The position numbers and the translations under genes are program-made. Of a stretch of 64,000 bases of DNA, positions 26,304 to 34,487 are shown one piece after another; position 1 is the first letter of the stretch, and every line of letters starts with the position of its first letter. The notes beneath the pieces were generated by a model. That model searched no databases. It was not told the origin of the DNA and worked only from the letters and a program-made list of their open reading frames with translations. The stretch is from the NCBI GenBank assembly GCA_049673305.1, contig JBATXM010000009.1:1-64000 (forward strand), given 5' to 3'. Source of the stretch: GCA-003244245 sp049673305 (GTDB taxonomy: Bacteria; Actinomycetota; Actinomycetes; Mycobacteriales; Pseudonocardiaceae).

Positions 26304-27443
26304 GTGACTGTGTTGAACAGGTTGAACGGGTTGGCACTTACCACAGGTTTCAAACCGGGGCTAGAGGGTGTGATCGCTTTCCACACCGAGATCGCAGAAC
26401 CAGACCGGGATGGCGGGGCGTTGCGCTATCGTGGCGTGGACATCGAAGATTTGGCTGGTCACGTCACCTTCGGCGACGTGTGGGCGTTGCTGACCGATGG
26501 ACGCTTCGGACACGGCCTGCCACCCGCCGAACCATTTCCCCTCCCAGTGCACACCGGTGACGTCCGGGTCGACGTGCAAGCCGCGCTGGCCATGCTCGCC
26601 CCGATCTGGGGCTACCGTCCGCTGCTGGATGGCTCCGACGCGCAGGCCCGCGCGGATCTGGCCAGGGCGTCGGTGATGGCGCTGTCCTACATGGCGCAGT
26701 CTGCCCGCGGAATCCACCAGCCAGCCGTCCCGCAGCACCGAATCGACCAGTGCACCACCATCACCGAACGCTTCATGACCCGGTGGCGCGGCGACCCAGA
26801 CCCGGCACACGTCAAGGCCGTCGACGCCTACTGGGTGACGGCCGCTGAGCATGGGCTCAATGCTTCGACCTTTACCGCTCGGGTGATCGCCTCCACCGGC
26901 GCTGACGTCGCCGCTTGCCTGTCCGGGGCGATCGGCGCGATGTCCGGCCCACTGCATGGTGGCGCGCCGGCGCGGGTGCTCCCGATGATCGAGGAGGTGG
27001 AGCGCACCGGCAACGCCACCGAGGTGGTCCGCGCAGTGCTGGATCGCGGTGAGCGGCTGATGGGATTCGGCCACCGAGTGTACCGGGCCAAAGACCCACG
27101 AGCCCGGGTACTGAGCCGGTTCTGCAAGGAGCTCGGTGCGCCGCGTTACGAGGTGGCGGTGGCGGTGGAGCAGGCCGCGCTGGCCGAGCTGGCCGACCGG
27201 CGGCCGGACCGGGTGATCGAAACCAACGTCGAGTTCTGGGCTGCGGTGATCCTGGACTTTGCGCAGGTCCCGCCGCACATGATGCCAGGGATGTTCACCT
27301 GCGCCCGGACTGCGGGCTGGTGCGCGCACATCATGGAGCAGAAATGCACCGGCAGGCTGGTCCGTCCGGTGGCGCAGTACGTCGGGCCGCCGCCCCGGCG
27401 CCGCTGGGACGTGTCGGGCTGGGACGACATCGGGCGCCCCTGA
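26304..27443 (+). CDS. citA: second citrate synthase (CitA type)
   Basis: The 379-residue citrate synthase is shorter than GltA and belongs to the actinobacterial CitA/methylcitrate synthase-like group. It shows GVIAFHTEIAEPDRDGGALRYRGVDIEDLAG, the active-site SGPLHGGAPARVLPM and MGFGHRVYRAKDPRA, and NVEFWAAVILDFAQVPPHMMPGMFTCARTAGWCAHIMEQ. The GTG start follows CGAGGAGGACGGC. It is divergent from pdxH and ends at a strong terminator. Whether it makes citrate or methylcitrate cannot be told from sequence. Confidence 0.92.
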   Translation: MTVLNRLNGLALTTGFKPGLEGVIAFHTEIAEPDRDGGALRYRGVDIEDLAGHVTFGDVWALLTDGRFGHGLPPAEPFPLPVHTGDVRVDVQAALAMLAPIWGYRPLLDGSDAQARADLARASVMALSYMAQSARGIHQPAVPQHRIDQCTTITERFMTRWRGDPDPAHVKAVDAYWVTAAEHGLNASTFTARVIASTGADVAACLSGAIGAMSGPLHGGAPARVLPMIEEVERTGNATEVVRAVLDRGERLMGFGHRVYRAKDPRARVLSRFCKELGAPRYEVAVAVEQAALAELADRRPDRVIETNVEFWAAVILDFAQVPPHMMPGMFTCARTAGWCAHIMEQKCTGRLVRPVAQYVGPPPRRRWDVSGWDDIGRP

Positions 27444-27449
27444 GCCGGT

Positions 27450-27495
27450 CCGGTATGTCCTCCGGCGAAGGACCTACCGCCGGAGGACATACCGG
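27450..27495. terminator. 18-base inverted repeat shared by converging citA and RibD-like genes
   Basis: CCGGTATGTCCTCCGGCG at 27450-27467 is exactly inverted at 27478-27495 with a 10-base loop. It starts 6 bases after citA and its right arm runs into the last codons of the minus-strand reductase. It should stop transcription from both sides. Confidence 0.8.
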
Positions 27496-28268
27496 GCGAA
27501 CAGCTGGCCCCGCGACTCCAGCAGCCACACCAGCTCCAGGTCGACCAGTTCAACCAGCGGCGCCCGGTCGACGATGGAGCGTGACCCCGCGCTGCCGGCC
27601 AGTGCGGGCGCGATAGACAGGAACAGCTCGTCGATCAGGCCGGCCGGAAGCAACGCGGTGTTGAGGTTCGGGCCGCCCTCGCACAGTACCGAGCGCACGC
27701 CGTGCTCGGTGCGCAACCGGGTGAGCATCACGGAGAGGTCCACCTCCTCGCCCGGTGCCGGGCGCAGGTAGCTGACCTGCGCTGGGCACTCCGCGAGTTC
27801 GGCGGCGCTGGCGGTGAGCACGACCACCCGGGAATGCGGGTCAGCCAGCAGTGGCACGTCGGGGGTCAGGGTCAACCGGCGGCTCGCGACGATGGCCAGC
27901 GGGTCGGGCGCCAGCCCACGGGTGACCCGGCGCTCCCGGTGCGCTGGGTCACGGACCAGGCGCCCGTACCGCTCAATACGTACCGTCCCCGCACCAACCA
28001 TGACCGCATCGACGTGTGCCCGCAGCTCCTGGAACAGCTGCCGGTCCGCAAGGTTGCTCATCGGGGCGCTACGGTGCGCCACCGTGGCCGCGCCGTCGGC
28101 GGTAGCCACCATGTTGAGCACCACATACGGTCGATGATCCGGGGCCAGATCGGCCAGTGCGAGACCGTCCAGAGCTTGAACGGCGGTGACCCTGCCGGGC
28201 TCAGGCAGCAGCCGCCGCAACACCACGGGGAGCGCATCCACGGCGGTAGAGCCCATTTTTTGGGTCAT
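27474..28268 (-). CDS. RibD C-terminal-domain pyrimidine reductase-like protein
   Basis: The 264-residue protein is a RibD_C/dihydrofolate-reductase-fold enzyme without a deaminase domain. Marks are RPYVVLNMVATADGAATV, LADRQLFQELRAHVDAVMVGAGTVRIERYG, the NADPH-site LAIVASRRLTL and VRSVLCEGGPNLNTALL, and a final ARYVLRR. Such proteins reduce pyrimidine intermediates in riboflavin biosynthesis or act on related nucleotides. The start is either ATG 28268 or ATG 28256; no strong ribosome binding site precedes either. It is divergent from cluster B, 391 bases away. Confidence 0.85.
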   Translation of the reverse strand: MTQKMGSTAVDALPVVLRRLLPEPGRVTAVQALDGLALADLAPDHRPYVVLNMVATADGAATVAHRSAPMSNLADRQLFQELRAHVDAVMVGAGTVRIERYGRLVRDPAHRERRVTRGLAPDPLAIVASRRLTLTPDVPLLADPHSRVVVLTASAAELAECPAQVSYLRPAPGEEVDLSVMLTRLRTEHGVRSVLCEGGPNLNTALLPAGLIDELFLSIAPALAGSAGSRSIVDRAPLVELVDLELVWLLESRGQLFARYVLRR

Positions 28269-28659
28269 GAGAGTGGTGACGCACTGGCAGCCCGGCCGTG
28301 GAGAATCCGGACAAAAAATGACATATCGGCTCGCTCGTTCGACGAGGGAGCCGATCCACCCACAATGTCACCGCACGTCTCGACCGACCCATCATCATCA
28401 TGACTCACTCTGCTCACCACCTACATCATGATCGACATTCAACAGTCGCCATAGCCCTTCGGGATATCGTGAGACTCCGGACGCCGCGCGGTGCCGCGCT
28501 TCTCATACTGCCACTTCCCTCAGCACGTGATCGAGTGTAAACTTTAGATTATGTCGGCTTCGCAGGCCCAAGTGAGCTAGTTACGAACCCAATAGTGAAA
28601 CGACTGCGTTCCGAGTCTGATCGAGTGCCAGAACATTCCTCTCGGGGTTGGAGGTAACA
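28269..28659 (+). promoter_or_regulatory. divergent intergenic region, promoter of cluster B / mce
   Basis: No gene is supported in these ~390 bases. They contain the AT-richest patch nearby (around 28530-28555), where the promoter of the small-membrane-protein/mce transcription unit is most likely. GGAGG at 28650-28654 is the ribosome binding site of the first gene. No operator could be identified with confidence. Confidence 0.4.
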
Positions 28660-28923
28660 GTGAATGAGTTCGGGGATCCGCACCTCGGTGGATGGTGGGC
28701 GGGCCTGATCATTGGGTTGGTAGTCGTGGTGATCGTGGTGATCGTTGTCAGCGCGCTCCTGGTGCTGGCATCCCGGATCAACGCGCAAGCGCGGGCGGCG
28801 GCTCATGAGCTTGAGGAGACACGGGCGACCACGCAACCGCTCGCGGAACTGGGCCGCACGAACAACACGCTCCAGAGCATCCTCCGGGGCGCTCGGACCG
28901 CTCGACAAGCATTGGGGGGATAA
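28660..28923 (+). CDS. cluster B small membrane protein, family I
   Basis: The 87-residue protein has a short N-terminal part (MNEFGDPHLGGWW), a Val/Ile-rich helix (about residues 14-40) and a polar helical tail ending LGG. It is the paralogue of the 17115-17399 product: both carry LLVLA.RI..QA, T.PLA.L..T and IL.G. GTG 28660 has GGAGG five bases upstream; an in-frame TTG at 28648 is less likely. It is the first gene of the unit leading to mce. No described family was recognised. Confidence 0.85.
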   Translation: MNEFGDPHLGGWWAGLIIGLVVVVIVVIVVSALLVLASRINAQARAAAHELEETRATTQPLAELGRTNNTLQSILRGARTARQALGG

Positions 28924-28925
28924 CG

Positions 28926-29201
28926 ATGGCCTTAGCTCTCGCCACTGAAGAGATCACGTTCTGGCAGGTTATGCTGGTTATCGGGGCGGCCGTGATAGTT
29001 GTCGTGATCGCGCTTCTCAGCCTGCTTCTCAAGCTCGTCCGCTCCATCGAAACCAGCGTTCTGGGAGTGGGCGAGGTGGCCCAAGGGGTTGCCGGCAACA
29101 CGGCCAATATCAAGATTGCACTCACTGTCGCAGCCACCCTGGATGAGATCGCGGACGAGGCACGCCGCCACGCTCAACTTCTGGGGGTGGGGGCGCGATG
29201 A
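28926..29201 (+). CDS. cluster B small membrane protein, family II
   Basis: The 91-residue protein shares EEITFW (residues 8-13), a long hydrophobic helix with LLSLLLKLVRSI, and NTAN with the 16801-17112 product. The start lies two bases after the family I stop and the stop overlaps the family III start, so the three are co-translated. One transmembrane helix near residues 14-38, then a helical soluble tail with LDEIADEARRHAQLL. Confidence 0.85.
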   Translation: MALALATEEITFWQVMLVIGAAVIVVVIALLSLLLKLVRSIETSVLGVGEVAQGVAGNTANIKIALTVAATLDEIADEARRHAQLLGVGAR

Positions 29202-29503
29202 GCACGGAACTGCTCGTGATCCTCACCGTCGTCGAAATTCTGGCCCTGGTAGTTGTGTTGGCGCTGTTCGTTATTTTGATCACTCGCCGGCTGCGCGCTA
29301 TCGCCAACGCCCTCGGACGGGTGAGTGAAGGGGTCATCAGGTCGATTCAAGGGGACGTGTGTCTTATTGGCGCCGGCGCCGCGATCCTGAACCGGAAGCT
29401 GAATGCGATCGCCGGCGCGCTACCAGCGATCGCGGCGAAGGCTGAGTCGCTGCCTGCATCGCAGAGGCAGACTCAGGGCGCCGCGGCGATGAGGCGGCGG
29501 TAA
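29198..29503 (+). CDS. cluster B small membrane protein, family III
   Basis: The 101-residue protein starts inside the family II stop (ATGA overlap). One hydrophobic helix (residues 5-28) is followed by RRLRAIANALGRV, a helical section and VAGALP-like IAGALPAIAAKAE, then a basic tail. It pairs with the 16433-16798 product, which has LR.IA and VAGALP at the same places. No known domain. It is probably inserted once in the inner membrane. Confidence 0.82.
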   Translation: MSTELLVILTVVEILALVVVLALFVILITRRLRAIANALGRVSEGVIRSIQGDVCLIGAGAAILNRKLNAIAGALPAIAAKAESLPASQRQTQGAAAMRRR

Positions 29504-29519
29504 GACAATGGAGGCGACG

Positions 29520-29768
29520 ATGGTCCTGTGGTGGATCGGCAACGCGATCTTCTTCCTGGTGGTCATACCCGTCGTGGTGGTGCTCCTGCAGCGCCTGGCG
29601 AGGTCCTCCGTCGATGTCGGAAAGCGCATCGACACCATTCACGATCAGGCGGGGGGTATCGTCAAGGCACTTGACGATGTGAAGCAGCTGATACCCACTC
29701 GCGACGCCGTGAAACGGGTGGGGGCTGGCCTCACCCGTTATGTGCAGGCGGTTGACCGGATCCTCTGA
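29520..29768 (+). CDS. cluster B small membrane protein, family IV
   Basis: The 82-residue protein starts MVLWWIGNAIFFLVVIPVVV, a single membrane helix. It ends with GAGLTRYVQAVDRIL, matching the 17998-18264 product (LWWIG, V.P.V.VL..R, TRYV). ATG 29520 is preferred because GGAGGCG precedes it at correct spacing; the ATG at 29508 provides that purine stretch. The polar part contains KALDDVKQLIP, likely a helix. Confidence 0.83.
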   Translation: MVLWWIGNAIFFLVVIPVVVVLLQRLARSSVDVGKRIDTIHDQAGGIVKALDDVKQLIPTRDAVKRVGAGLTRYVQAVDRIL

Positions 29769-29782
29769 GGAGCGAATTTACC

Positions 29783-30019
29783 ATGCCGATAGCCGCTGTA
29801 TTCACAATCATCGGCGCAGTGCTCACCGTGCTGGTGCTCGCTGCCTACCTGATCAGTATTGCGTTCGTTCTCGGGCGCATCAACGCCAAGCTCCGCGCAG
29901 TCAACGAAGGTCTCTACTTGGTGACCGAAAAGACCAAGCCAGTTGGATCGATCGTCGGAGAGATCAACAGCGACCTTGCCGGAGTAGACAACGCCTTGCG
30001 GGCCGTGCTCGCCAGGTAG
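29783..30019 (+). CDS. cluster B small membrane protein, family V
   Basis: The 78-residue protein has a membrane helix (residues 4-30, MPIAAVFTIIGAVLTVLVLA) and a polar helical tail with INSDLAGVDNALRAVL. It pairs with the 17710-17937 product (MP.AA..T, INANLAPVRA). GAGGAGCG precedes the ATG. It is the last small gene, 137 bases before the first Mce-associated gene on the same strand. Confidence 0.82.
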   Translation: MPIAAVFTIIGAVLTVLVLAAYLISIAFVLGRINAKLRAVNEGLYLVTEKTKPVGSIVGEINSDLAGVDNALRAVLAR

Positions 30020-30038
30020 CGAACACCGTGCCGCCGAC

Positions 30039-30060
30039 AGATCCAAGTTAGATCCAAGTT
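30039..30060. repeat. 11-base tandem repeat upstream of the mce unit
   Basis: AGATCCAAGTT is present twice in tandem at 30039-30049 and 30050-30060, in the gap between cluster B and the Mce-associated gene. It could be a regulator site for an internal mce promoter; no further evidence. Confidence 0.45.
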
Positions 30061-30156
30061 GACAACGTCCTCGCCGGAGGTCACGCTCGCGCCGTTGACA
30101 TGAGGGTAGGCAACTGCCCGCCCCGTGGTCCACCGCACGACAACTCCGGAGACTGC

Positions 30157-30729
30157 ATGACCACCCCGACGCGGCCGCAACTGAGTGCCGCAACCGGGCA
30201 GGTGACGAGTTCGCCCCAGCGCGTGACCGGGGTGGCGACGCTGGTGGGGGTGCTCGCCACGCTCGTGATCGCGCTGGGCCTCGCGGCATGGTGTCGTGGC
30301 GAAGCCCATCAGCTGCTCGGGTCCGCTGCGGCCAGCAATGACGCGCTGGTCGATGTCGCAACCACCGGGCAGGTCTCCGGGCAGGTGCGCGATGCGGTGC
30401 AACGCGTTTTCTCCTACGACTTCGCCCGGCTGGATGACAACGAACGGGCTGCCGCCGACGTCATCACCGGCCCATTTGGCCGGGATTATCATCAACAGTT
30501 CGCCCGGGTACGGGAGCTGGCGCCGCAGCAGCAGGCCGTGGTGGTGGCGACCGTGCCCGCTCTGGCCGTCAAGGTGCTCGACGGGGACCGGGCGATCGTG
30601 GTGGTGTTCATCGACCAGCGGGCCAACCGGAGCGGCCAAGCACAGCCGCTGCTGGCCGCCGGTAGGCTCACCGTCGCTGCGCAACGAGTCAACGGCAGCT
30701 GGAAGATCGCTGATGTGGAGCCGTTCTGA
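30157..30729 (+). CDS. Mce-associated membrane protein (upstream)
   Basis: The 190-residue protein has a short cytoplasmic start, one membrane helix (about residues 24-46) and an extracytoplasmic alpha/beta domain. The domain has the pattern of Mce-associated (Mas/NTF2-like) proteins: a helix after the membrane with ATTGQVSGQVRDAVQRVFSYDFARLD, then VVVATVPALAVKVLDGDRAIVVVFIDQRAN and a final NGSWKIADVEPF. Such proteins stabilise or assist Mce complexes. I chose ATG 30157; the frame is open to 30100. It lies 39 bases before mkl and is probably in the same operon. Confidence 0.82.
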   Translation: MTTPTRPQLSAATGQVTSSPQRVTGVATLVGVLATLVIALGLAAWCRGEAHQLLGSAAASNDALVDVATTGQVSGQVRDAVQRVFSYDFARLDDNERAAADVITGPFGRDYHQQFARVRELAPQQQAVVVATVPALAVKVLDGDRAIVVVFIDQRANRSGQAQPLLAAGRLTVAAQRVNGSWKIADVEPF

Positions 30730-30768
30730 GCACCCCACGCGATCGTCACGGGGCGCAGGGGAGGGTCC

Positions 30769-31752
30769 GTGGGCGTAGGCGTCGAGGTGGTGGTGGAGGG
30801 GCTGACGAAGTCTTTTGACCAGTCCACCATCTGGTCTGACGTGACACTGACGCTGCCGCCGGGTGAGATCAGTGTCTTAATGGGTCCCTCGGGTACGGGT
30901 AAGTCGGTTTTTCTCAAAAGCCTGGTCGGGCTGCTCAAACCCGAACGCGGCTCGATCGTCATTCACGACACCGATCTGGTGCGCTGTAGCGAGCGCAGGC
31001 TGTATGAGATCCGCAAGCTGTTCGGAGTGCTGTTCCAGGATGGCGCATTGTTCGGCTCGATGAACCTGTATGACAACATCGCTTTCCCACTTCGCGAGCA
31101 CACCCGCAAGTCCGAGATCGAGATCCGTTCCATCGTGGGCGAGAAGATGGAGATGGTCGGGCTGACCGGCGACGAGCGCAAGGTGCCCGGACAGATCTCC
31201 GGGGGGATGCGCAAGCGCGCGGGCCTGGCTCGGGCTCTGGTGCTCGACCCGGAGATCGTGTTGTTCGACGAGCCGGACTCGGGGCTGGACCCGGTCCGCA
31301 CGGCGTACCTGAACCAGTTGATCGTGGATCTCAACGCGCAGACCGATTCCACGTTTCTGATCGTCACCCACGACGTCAACACTGCTCAGACCCTGCCGGA
31401 TAACATCGGCATGCTTTACCGCAAGCAGCTGACCATGTTCGGGCCCCGCGAAGTGCTGCTGACCAGTGCGCATCCGGCGGTCGCGCAATTCCTCAACGGC
31501 CGCCGGCAGGGCCCGATCGGAATGTCGGAGGAGAAGGATTCCGGTCAGGCGCAGCGCGAGCTGGCCGAGATTGACGGCGAGTTGGCCGGGCCACCCGATC
31601 TCAAACCCCAGCTGACGCCCTCACCGGGCCTGCCCGAACGCAAGGCCGTGTCCCGCCGCATGAATCGTGTCATGGGTATGCTGTCCACCCTGCCCATCAC
31701 TGCCCAGGACGCCATCCGCGCCAACCGCACCGAGGAGATCGAGACTCGGTGA
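30769..31752 (+). CDS. mkl: Mce-system ATPase (Mkl/MlaF-like)
   Basis: This 327-residue cytoplasmic ABC ATPase energises Mce lipid import. It has Walker A GPSGTGKS (about residues 39-46), the Q-loop LFQDGALFGSMNLYDNIAFPLREH, the ABC signature ISGGMRKRAGLARAL (near 143), Walker B VLFDEPDSGLDP (near 164) and the switch His in TFLIVTHD. The C-terminal ~75 residues after the ATPase core (rich in Glu and Pro, ending RANRTEEIETR) are an extension typical of actinobacterial Mkl. GTG start; its stop overlaps yrbEA by four bases. Confidence 0.95.
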   Translation: MGVGVEVVVEGLTKSFDQSTIWSDVTLTLPPGEISVLMGPSGTGKSVFLKSLVGLLKPERGSIVIHDTDLVRCSERRLYEIRKLFGVLFQDGALFGSMNLYDNIAFPLREHTRKSEIEIRSIVGEKMEMVGLTGDERKVPGQISGGMRKRAGLARALVLDPEIVLFDEPDSGLDPVRTAYLNQLIVDLNAQTDSTFLIVTHDVNTAQTLPDNIGMLYRKQLTMFGPREVLLTSAHPAVAQFLNGRRQGPIGMSEEKDSGQAQRELAEIDGELAGPPDLKPQLTPSPGLPERKAVSRRMNRVMGMLSTLPITAQDAIRANRTEEIETR

Positions 31753-32444
31753 GGAGCATCTTCCCGGTACGGGAGTTCATCGAACAAGCGTGGTTCGTCA
31801 CCAGGGTCTCCGCGCTGCCCACCGCCCTGTTCACCATCCCCTTCGGCGCGACCATCGCGCTGCTGCTCGCTGAGCTGACCCGGCAGTTTGGCGCCCAGGC
31901 CCAGACCGGTGCCGGCAGCGTGCTCGCGATCGTCCAGCAGGCAGCGCCGATCGTCACCGCGCTGCTGATCGCCAGCGCCGGCGGTGCGGCGATCTGCGCG
32001 GACCTCGGGGCGCGCACGATCCGCGAGGAGATCGCCGCGCTGGAGGTGCTCGGTATCTCGCCGATCCAGCGTCTGGTCGTACCCCGGGTGTTCGCGATGA
32101 TCGTGGTTGCGGTCGTGCTCAACGGGCTGGCCACGGTCGTGGGCGTCGCGGGCGGCTACTACTTCACCGTCATGGTCCAGGGCGGCACGCCCGGGGCCTA
32201 CATCGCCAGCTTCACCACCATCGCGCAGGTTTCCGACATCGGGGTCAGCGAGATCAAGGCGGCGCTGTTCGGGCTGACCGCTGGGATCGTCGCCGCGTAC
32301 CGAGGGCTGTACCCACCGCCGGGACCCAAAGGGGTGGGAGAAGCCGTCAACCAGTCCGTGGTGATCTCCTTCGTGCTGGTGTTTCTGATCAACCTCGTGG
32401 TTACCACGATCTATCTACAGATCGTGCCGCCGAAGGGGGGTTGA
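31749..32444 (+). CDS. yrbEA: Mce permease YrbEA
   Basis: The 231-residue MlaE-type permease has about five or six membrane helices and the family motifs ALPTALFTIPFGATIALLLAEL, GGAAICADLGARTIREEIAALEVLGISP and VLNGLATVVGVAGGYYF. It forms the inner-membrane core with YrbEB and the Mkl ATPase. The GTG start overlaps the mkl stop (GTGA), and yrbEB begins four bases after its own stop. Confidence 0.94.
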   Translation: MRSIFPVREFIEQAWFVTRVSALPTALFTIPFGATIALLLAELTRQFGAQAQTGAGSVLAIVQQAAPIVTALLIASAGGAAICADLGARTIREEIAALEVLGISPIQRLVVPRVFAMIVVAVVLNGLATVVGVAGGYYFTVMVQGGTPGAYIASFTTIAQVSDIGVSEIKAALFGLTAGIVAAYRGLYPPPGPKGVGEAVNQSVVISFVLVFLINLVVTTIYLQIVPPKGG

Positions 32445-32448
32445 GACG

Positions 32449-33288
32449 GTGACCATGATGACCCAATGGATCCAGAGGGTCGTGCAGGCCCCGCTGGAGA
32501 AGCTGGATGACTTCGGGGACCAACTCTCGCTCTACGGTCGGGCGATCGGGTGGATCCCGCGGACCTTGCGGCGGCACTGGAAGGAGATCGCCCGGCTGCT
32601 GGCCGAGGTGAGCTTCGGCTCGGGTGCCTTGATCGTCATTCTCGGCACCGCCGGCGTGATGGCCTCGTTGTCGCTGCTCGTCGGAAGCCTGGTGGGCTTG
32701 CAGGGCTTCCGGGCGCTGGACAGCCTAGGCACCCAGGCGCTGACCGGGTTCGTCACCGCGTATTTCAACACCCGCGACATCGCCCCGCTGGTCGCGGCGC
32801 AAGCCCTGATTTCCACGCTCGGCGCGGGCTACACCGCGGAGCTTGGCGCAATGCGGATCTCCGAAGAGATCGACGCGCTCGAGGTCATGAGCGTACCCAG
32901 CGTGCCGTACCTCATCACCACCCGGGTGATCGCCGGCTTCATCGCGATCATCCCGATGTACACCATTGGCCTGATCATGTCCTACACCGGGTCCCGGCTG
33001 AACGTCACGGTGATCAACGGGTTGCCCGGAGGAACCTACGACCACTACTTCACCCTGTTCCTCCCGGTCAGCGATGTCCTGTGGTCCTACGCCAAGGTCC
33101 TGACCTTCGCCTTTGTGATCATCTTGATCTGCTGTCACTACGGCTACCGGGCCAGCGGCGGGCCTGCCGAAGTGGGCATCGCGGTGGGACGCGCGGTACG
33201 GACCTGCATCGTGATCGTTGTGATCATGGACTTCTTCCTCAACTTGGCGATCTTCGGCACGACCACCTCGGTGCGGGTGGCCGGATGA
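32449..33288 (+). CDS. yrbEB: Mce permease YrbEB
   Basis: The 279-residue MlaE-family permease carries a longer cytoplasmic N-terminus (about 55 residues), then the membrane core. Motifs include LGAGYTAELGAMRISEEIDALEVMSVPSVPYLITTRVIAG and CHYGYRASGGPAEVGIAVGRAVRTCIV. It pairs with YrbEA. Its stop codon overlaps the mceA ATG (ATGA). Confidence 0.94.
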   Translation: MTMMTQWIQRVVQAPLEKLDDFGDQLSLYGRAIGWIPRTLRRHWKEIARLLAEVSFGSGALIVILGTAGVMASLSLLVGSLVGLQGFRALDSLGTQALTGFVTAYFNTRDIAPLVAAQALISTLGAGYTAELGAMRISEEIDALEVMSVPSVPYLITTRVIAGFIAIIPMYTIGLIMSYTGSRLNVTVINGLPGGTYDHYFTLFLPVSDVLWSYAKVLTFAFVIILICCHYGYRASGGPAEVGIAVGRAVRTCIVIVVIMDFFLNLAIFGTTTSVRVAG

Positions 33289-34487
33289 CCGCCGCGGTGA
33301 TCCGGCGCAGGCTGCAAGGTGTCGTGTTCCTGGTCGTGGTCATCTCGCTGATCGCGCTGTCCATCGCGACGTATTCCGGCGCCTTCTCCCCCGGCGTCCC
33401 GGTGACGCTGCGGACCGAGCGCACGGGCCTGCAGCTGGAAAAACGTTCCGATGTCAAGGTCCGAGGGCTGATCGTCGGTGAGGTGACCGACGTGAGCTCC
33501 TCAGGTGGCGTCGCCAGGGTGCACCTGATGCTGAAACCCGAGCTGGTGCACTTGATCCCGGACAACGTCAGCGCCCGGCTGCTGCCCAAGACGCTGTTCG
33601 GGGAGAAGTACGTCTCGCTCGTCCTGCCAGACCGCCCGTCCGGACGGCCGCTGTCGGCGGGGGAGATCATCCCGCCGGACCGCAGCCAGCCGGCCCGGGA
33701 ACTGGATTCAGCGTTGGACAGCCTGCTGCCGCTGCTGCAGGACGTGGCGCCGCACGAGCTGGCGAGCACGCTCGGTGCGCTGTCTGGGGCCTTGCGCGGT
33801 CGTGGGCATCAGCTCGGCGACACCCTCGTGCGGCTGCAGCAGCTGGTCAGCGCGCTGGACACCGCGCTACCCGAACTGCAGGAGGACATCACCCGGACGG
33901 CGGACCTGGCCGACACCTACTCCCGGGCCTCCCCCGACCTGCTTGCGGCGCTGGCCGATCTCAGCATCACCAGCCAGACCGTGTTCGAGCAGCGCCGGAA
34001 TTTGGCCGAGCTGTTCTCCTCGGTCACCCAGGTGTCTGATCAATTGCGCGATTTCCTGCGGGACAATCGCGAGAACCTCATCGCGCTGGCCTCCGACAGC
34101 CGGCTCACCGTGGAGTCGTTGGCCAGGTATGCCCCGGAGTACCCCTGCCTGCTGTATCAGATCGCCGAGTTGGCGCCCCAGCTCGACCGGGCGTTCGGGG
34201 TGGGCACCAGGGCACCGGGCTTGCACGCCTACCTGACGGTCACCAACAGTCGCGGGAAGTACCTGCCAGGGGTGGACCGACCGCGCGACGACGAGGACCG
34301 CGGCCCGCGCTGCTATCCCGTGCGCCCGGGGACGAAGTTCCCGCAGTACCCGGGCGGCCCGATCAAGGACGGTGCGACGGCGCCACCGCCCGGGCGCACC
34401 GATCCGTCCCCGGGCTGGGCCAGCTTCCTGGTCGGCCCGCTGCTGAGCGGAACGGAGCTGGGTGCAACGGAGGTGGCGCCGCAGTGA
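33285..34487 (+). CDS. mceA: Mce family protein MceA
   Basis: The 400-residue protein has one N-terminal membrane anchor (about residues 10-32), an MlaD/Mce domain (about 38-115; LQLEKRSDVKVRGLIVGEVTDV) and a long helical region (about 140-300) with Leu heptads. The C-terminal tail is Pro/Gly-rich. Six such proteins form a hexameric tube that carries lipids across the periplasm. The start is ATG 33285 in the overlap with yrbEB. A much longer open frame (from 32550) runs antisense-free through yrbEB but is not the start. Confidence 0.93.
   Translation: MTAAVIRRRLQGVVFLVVVISLIALSIATYSGAFSPGVPVTLRTERTGLQLEKRSDVKVRGLIVGEVTDVSSSGGVARVHLMLKPELVHLIPDNVSARLLPKTLFGEKYVSLVLPDRPSGRPLSAGEIIPPDRSQPARELDSALDSLLPLLQDVAPHELASTLGALSGALRGRGHQLGDTLVRLQQLVSALDTALPELQEDITRTADLADTYSRASPDLLAALADLSITSQTVFEQRRNLAELFSSVTQVSDQLRDFLRDNRENLIALASDSRLTVESLARYAPEYPCLLYQIAELAPQLDRAFGVGTRAPGLHAYLTVTNSRGKYLPGVDRPRDDEDRGPRCYPVRPGTKFPQYPGGPIKDGATAPPPGRTDPSPGWASFLVGPLLSGTELGATEVAPQ

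Noticed and set aside
26361..27329. 322-codon minus-strand frame opposite citA
   Set aside because: citA is unmistakable on the plus strand; the reverse frame has no family and no start signal.
32550..34487. A 645-residue open frame that would fuse a new N-terminus to MceA
   Set aside because: Its first 245 codons are an Arg/Pro/His-rich shadow of yrbEB. MceA starts at ATG 33285 in the usual four-base overlap.
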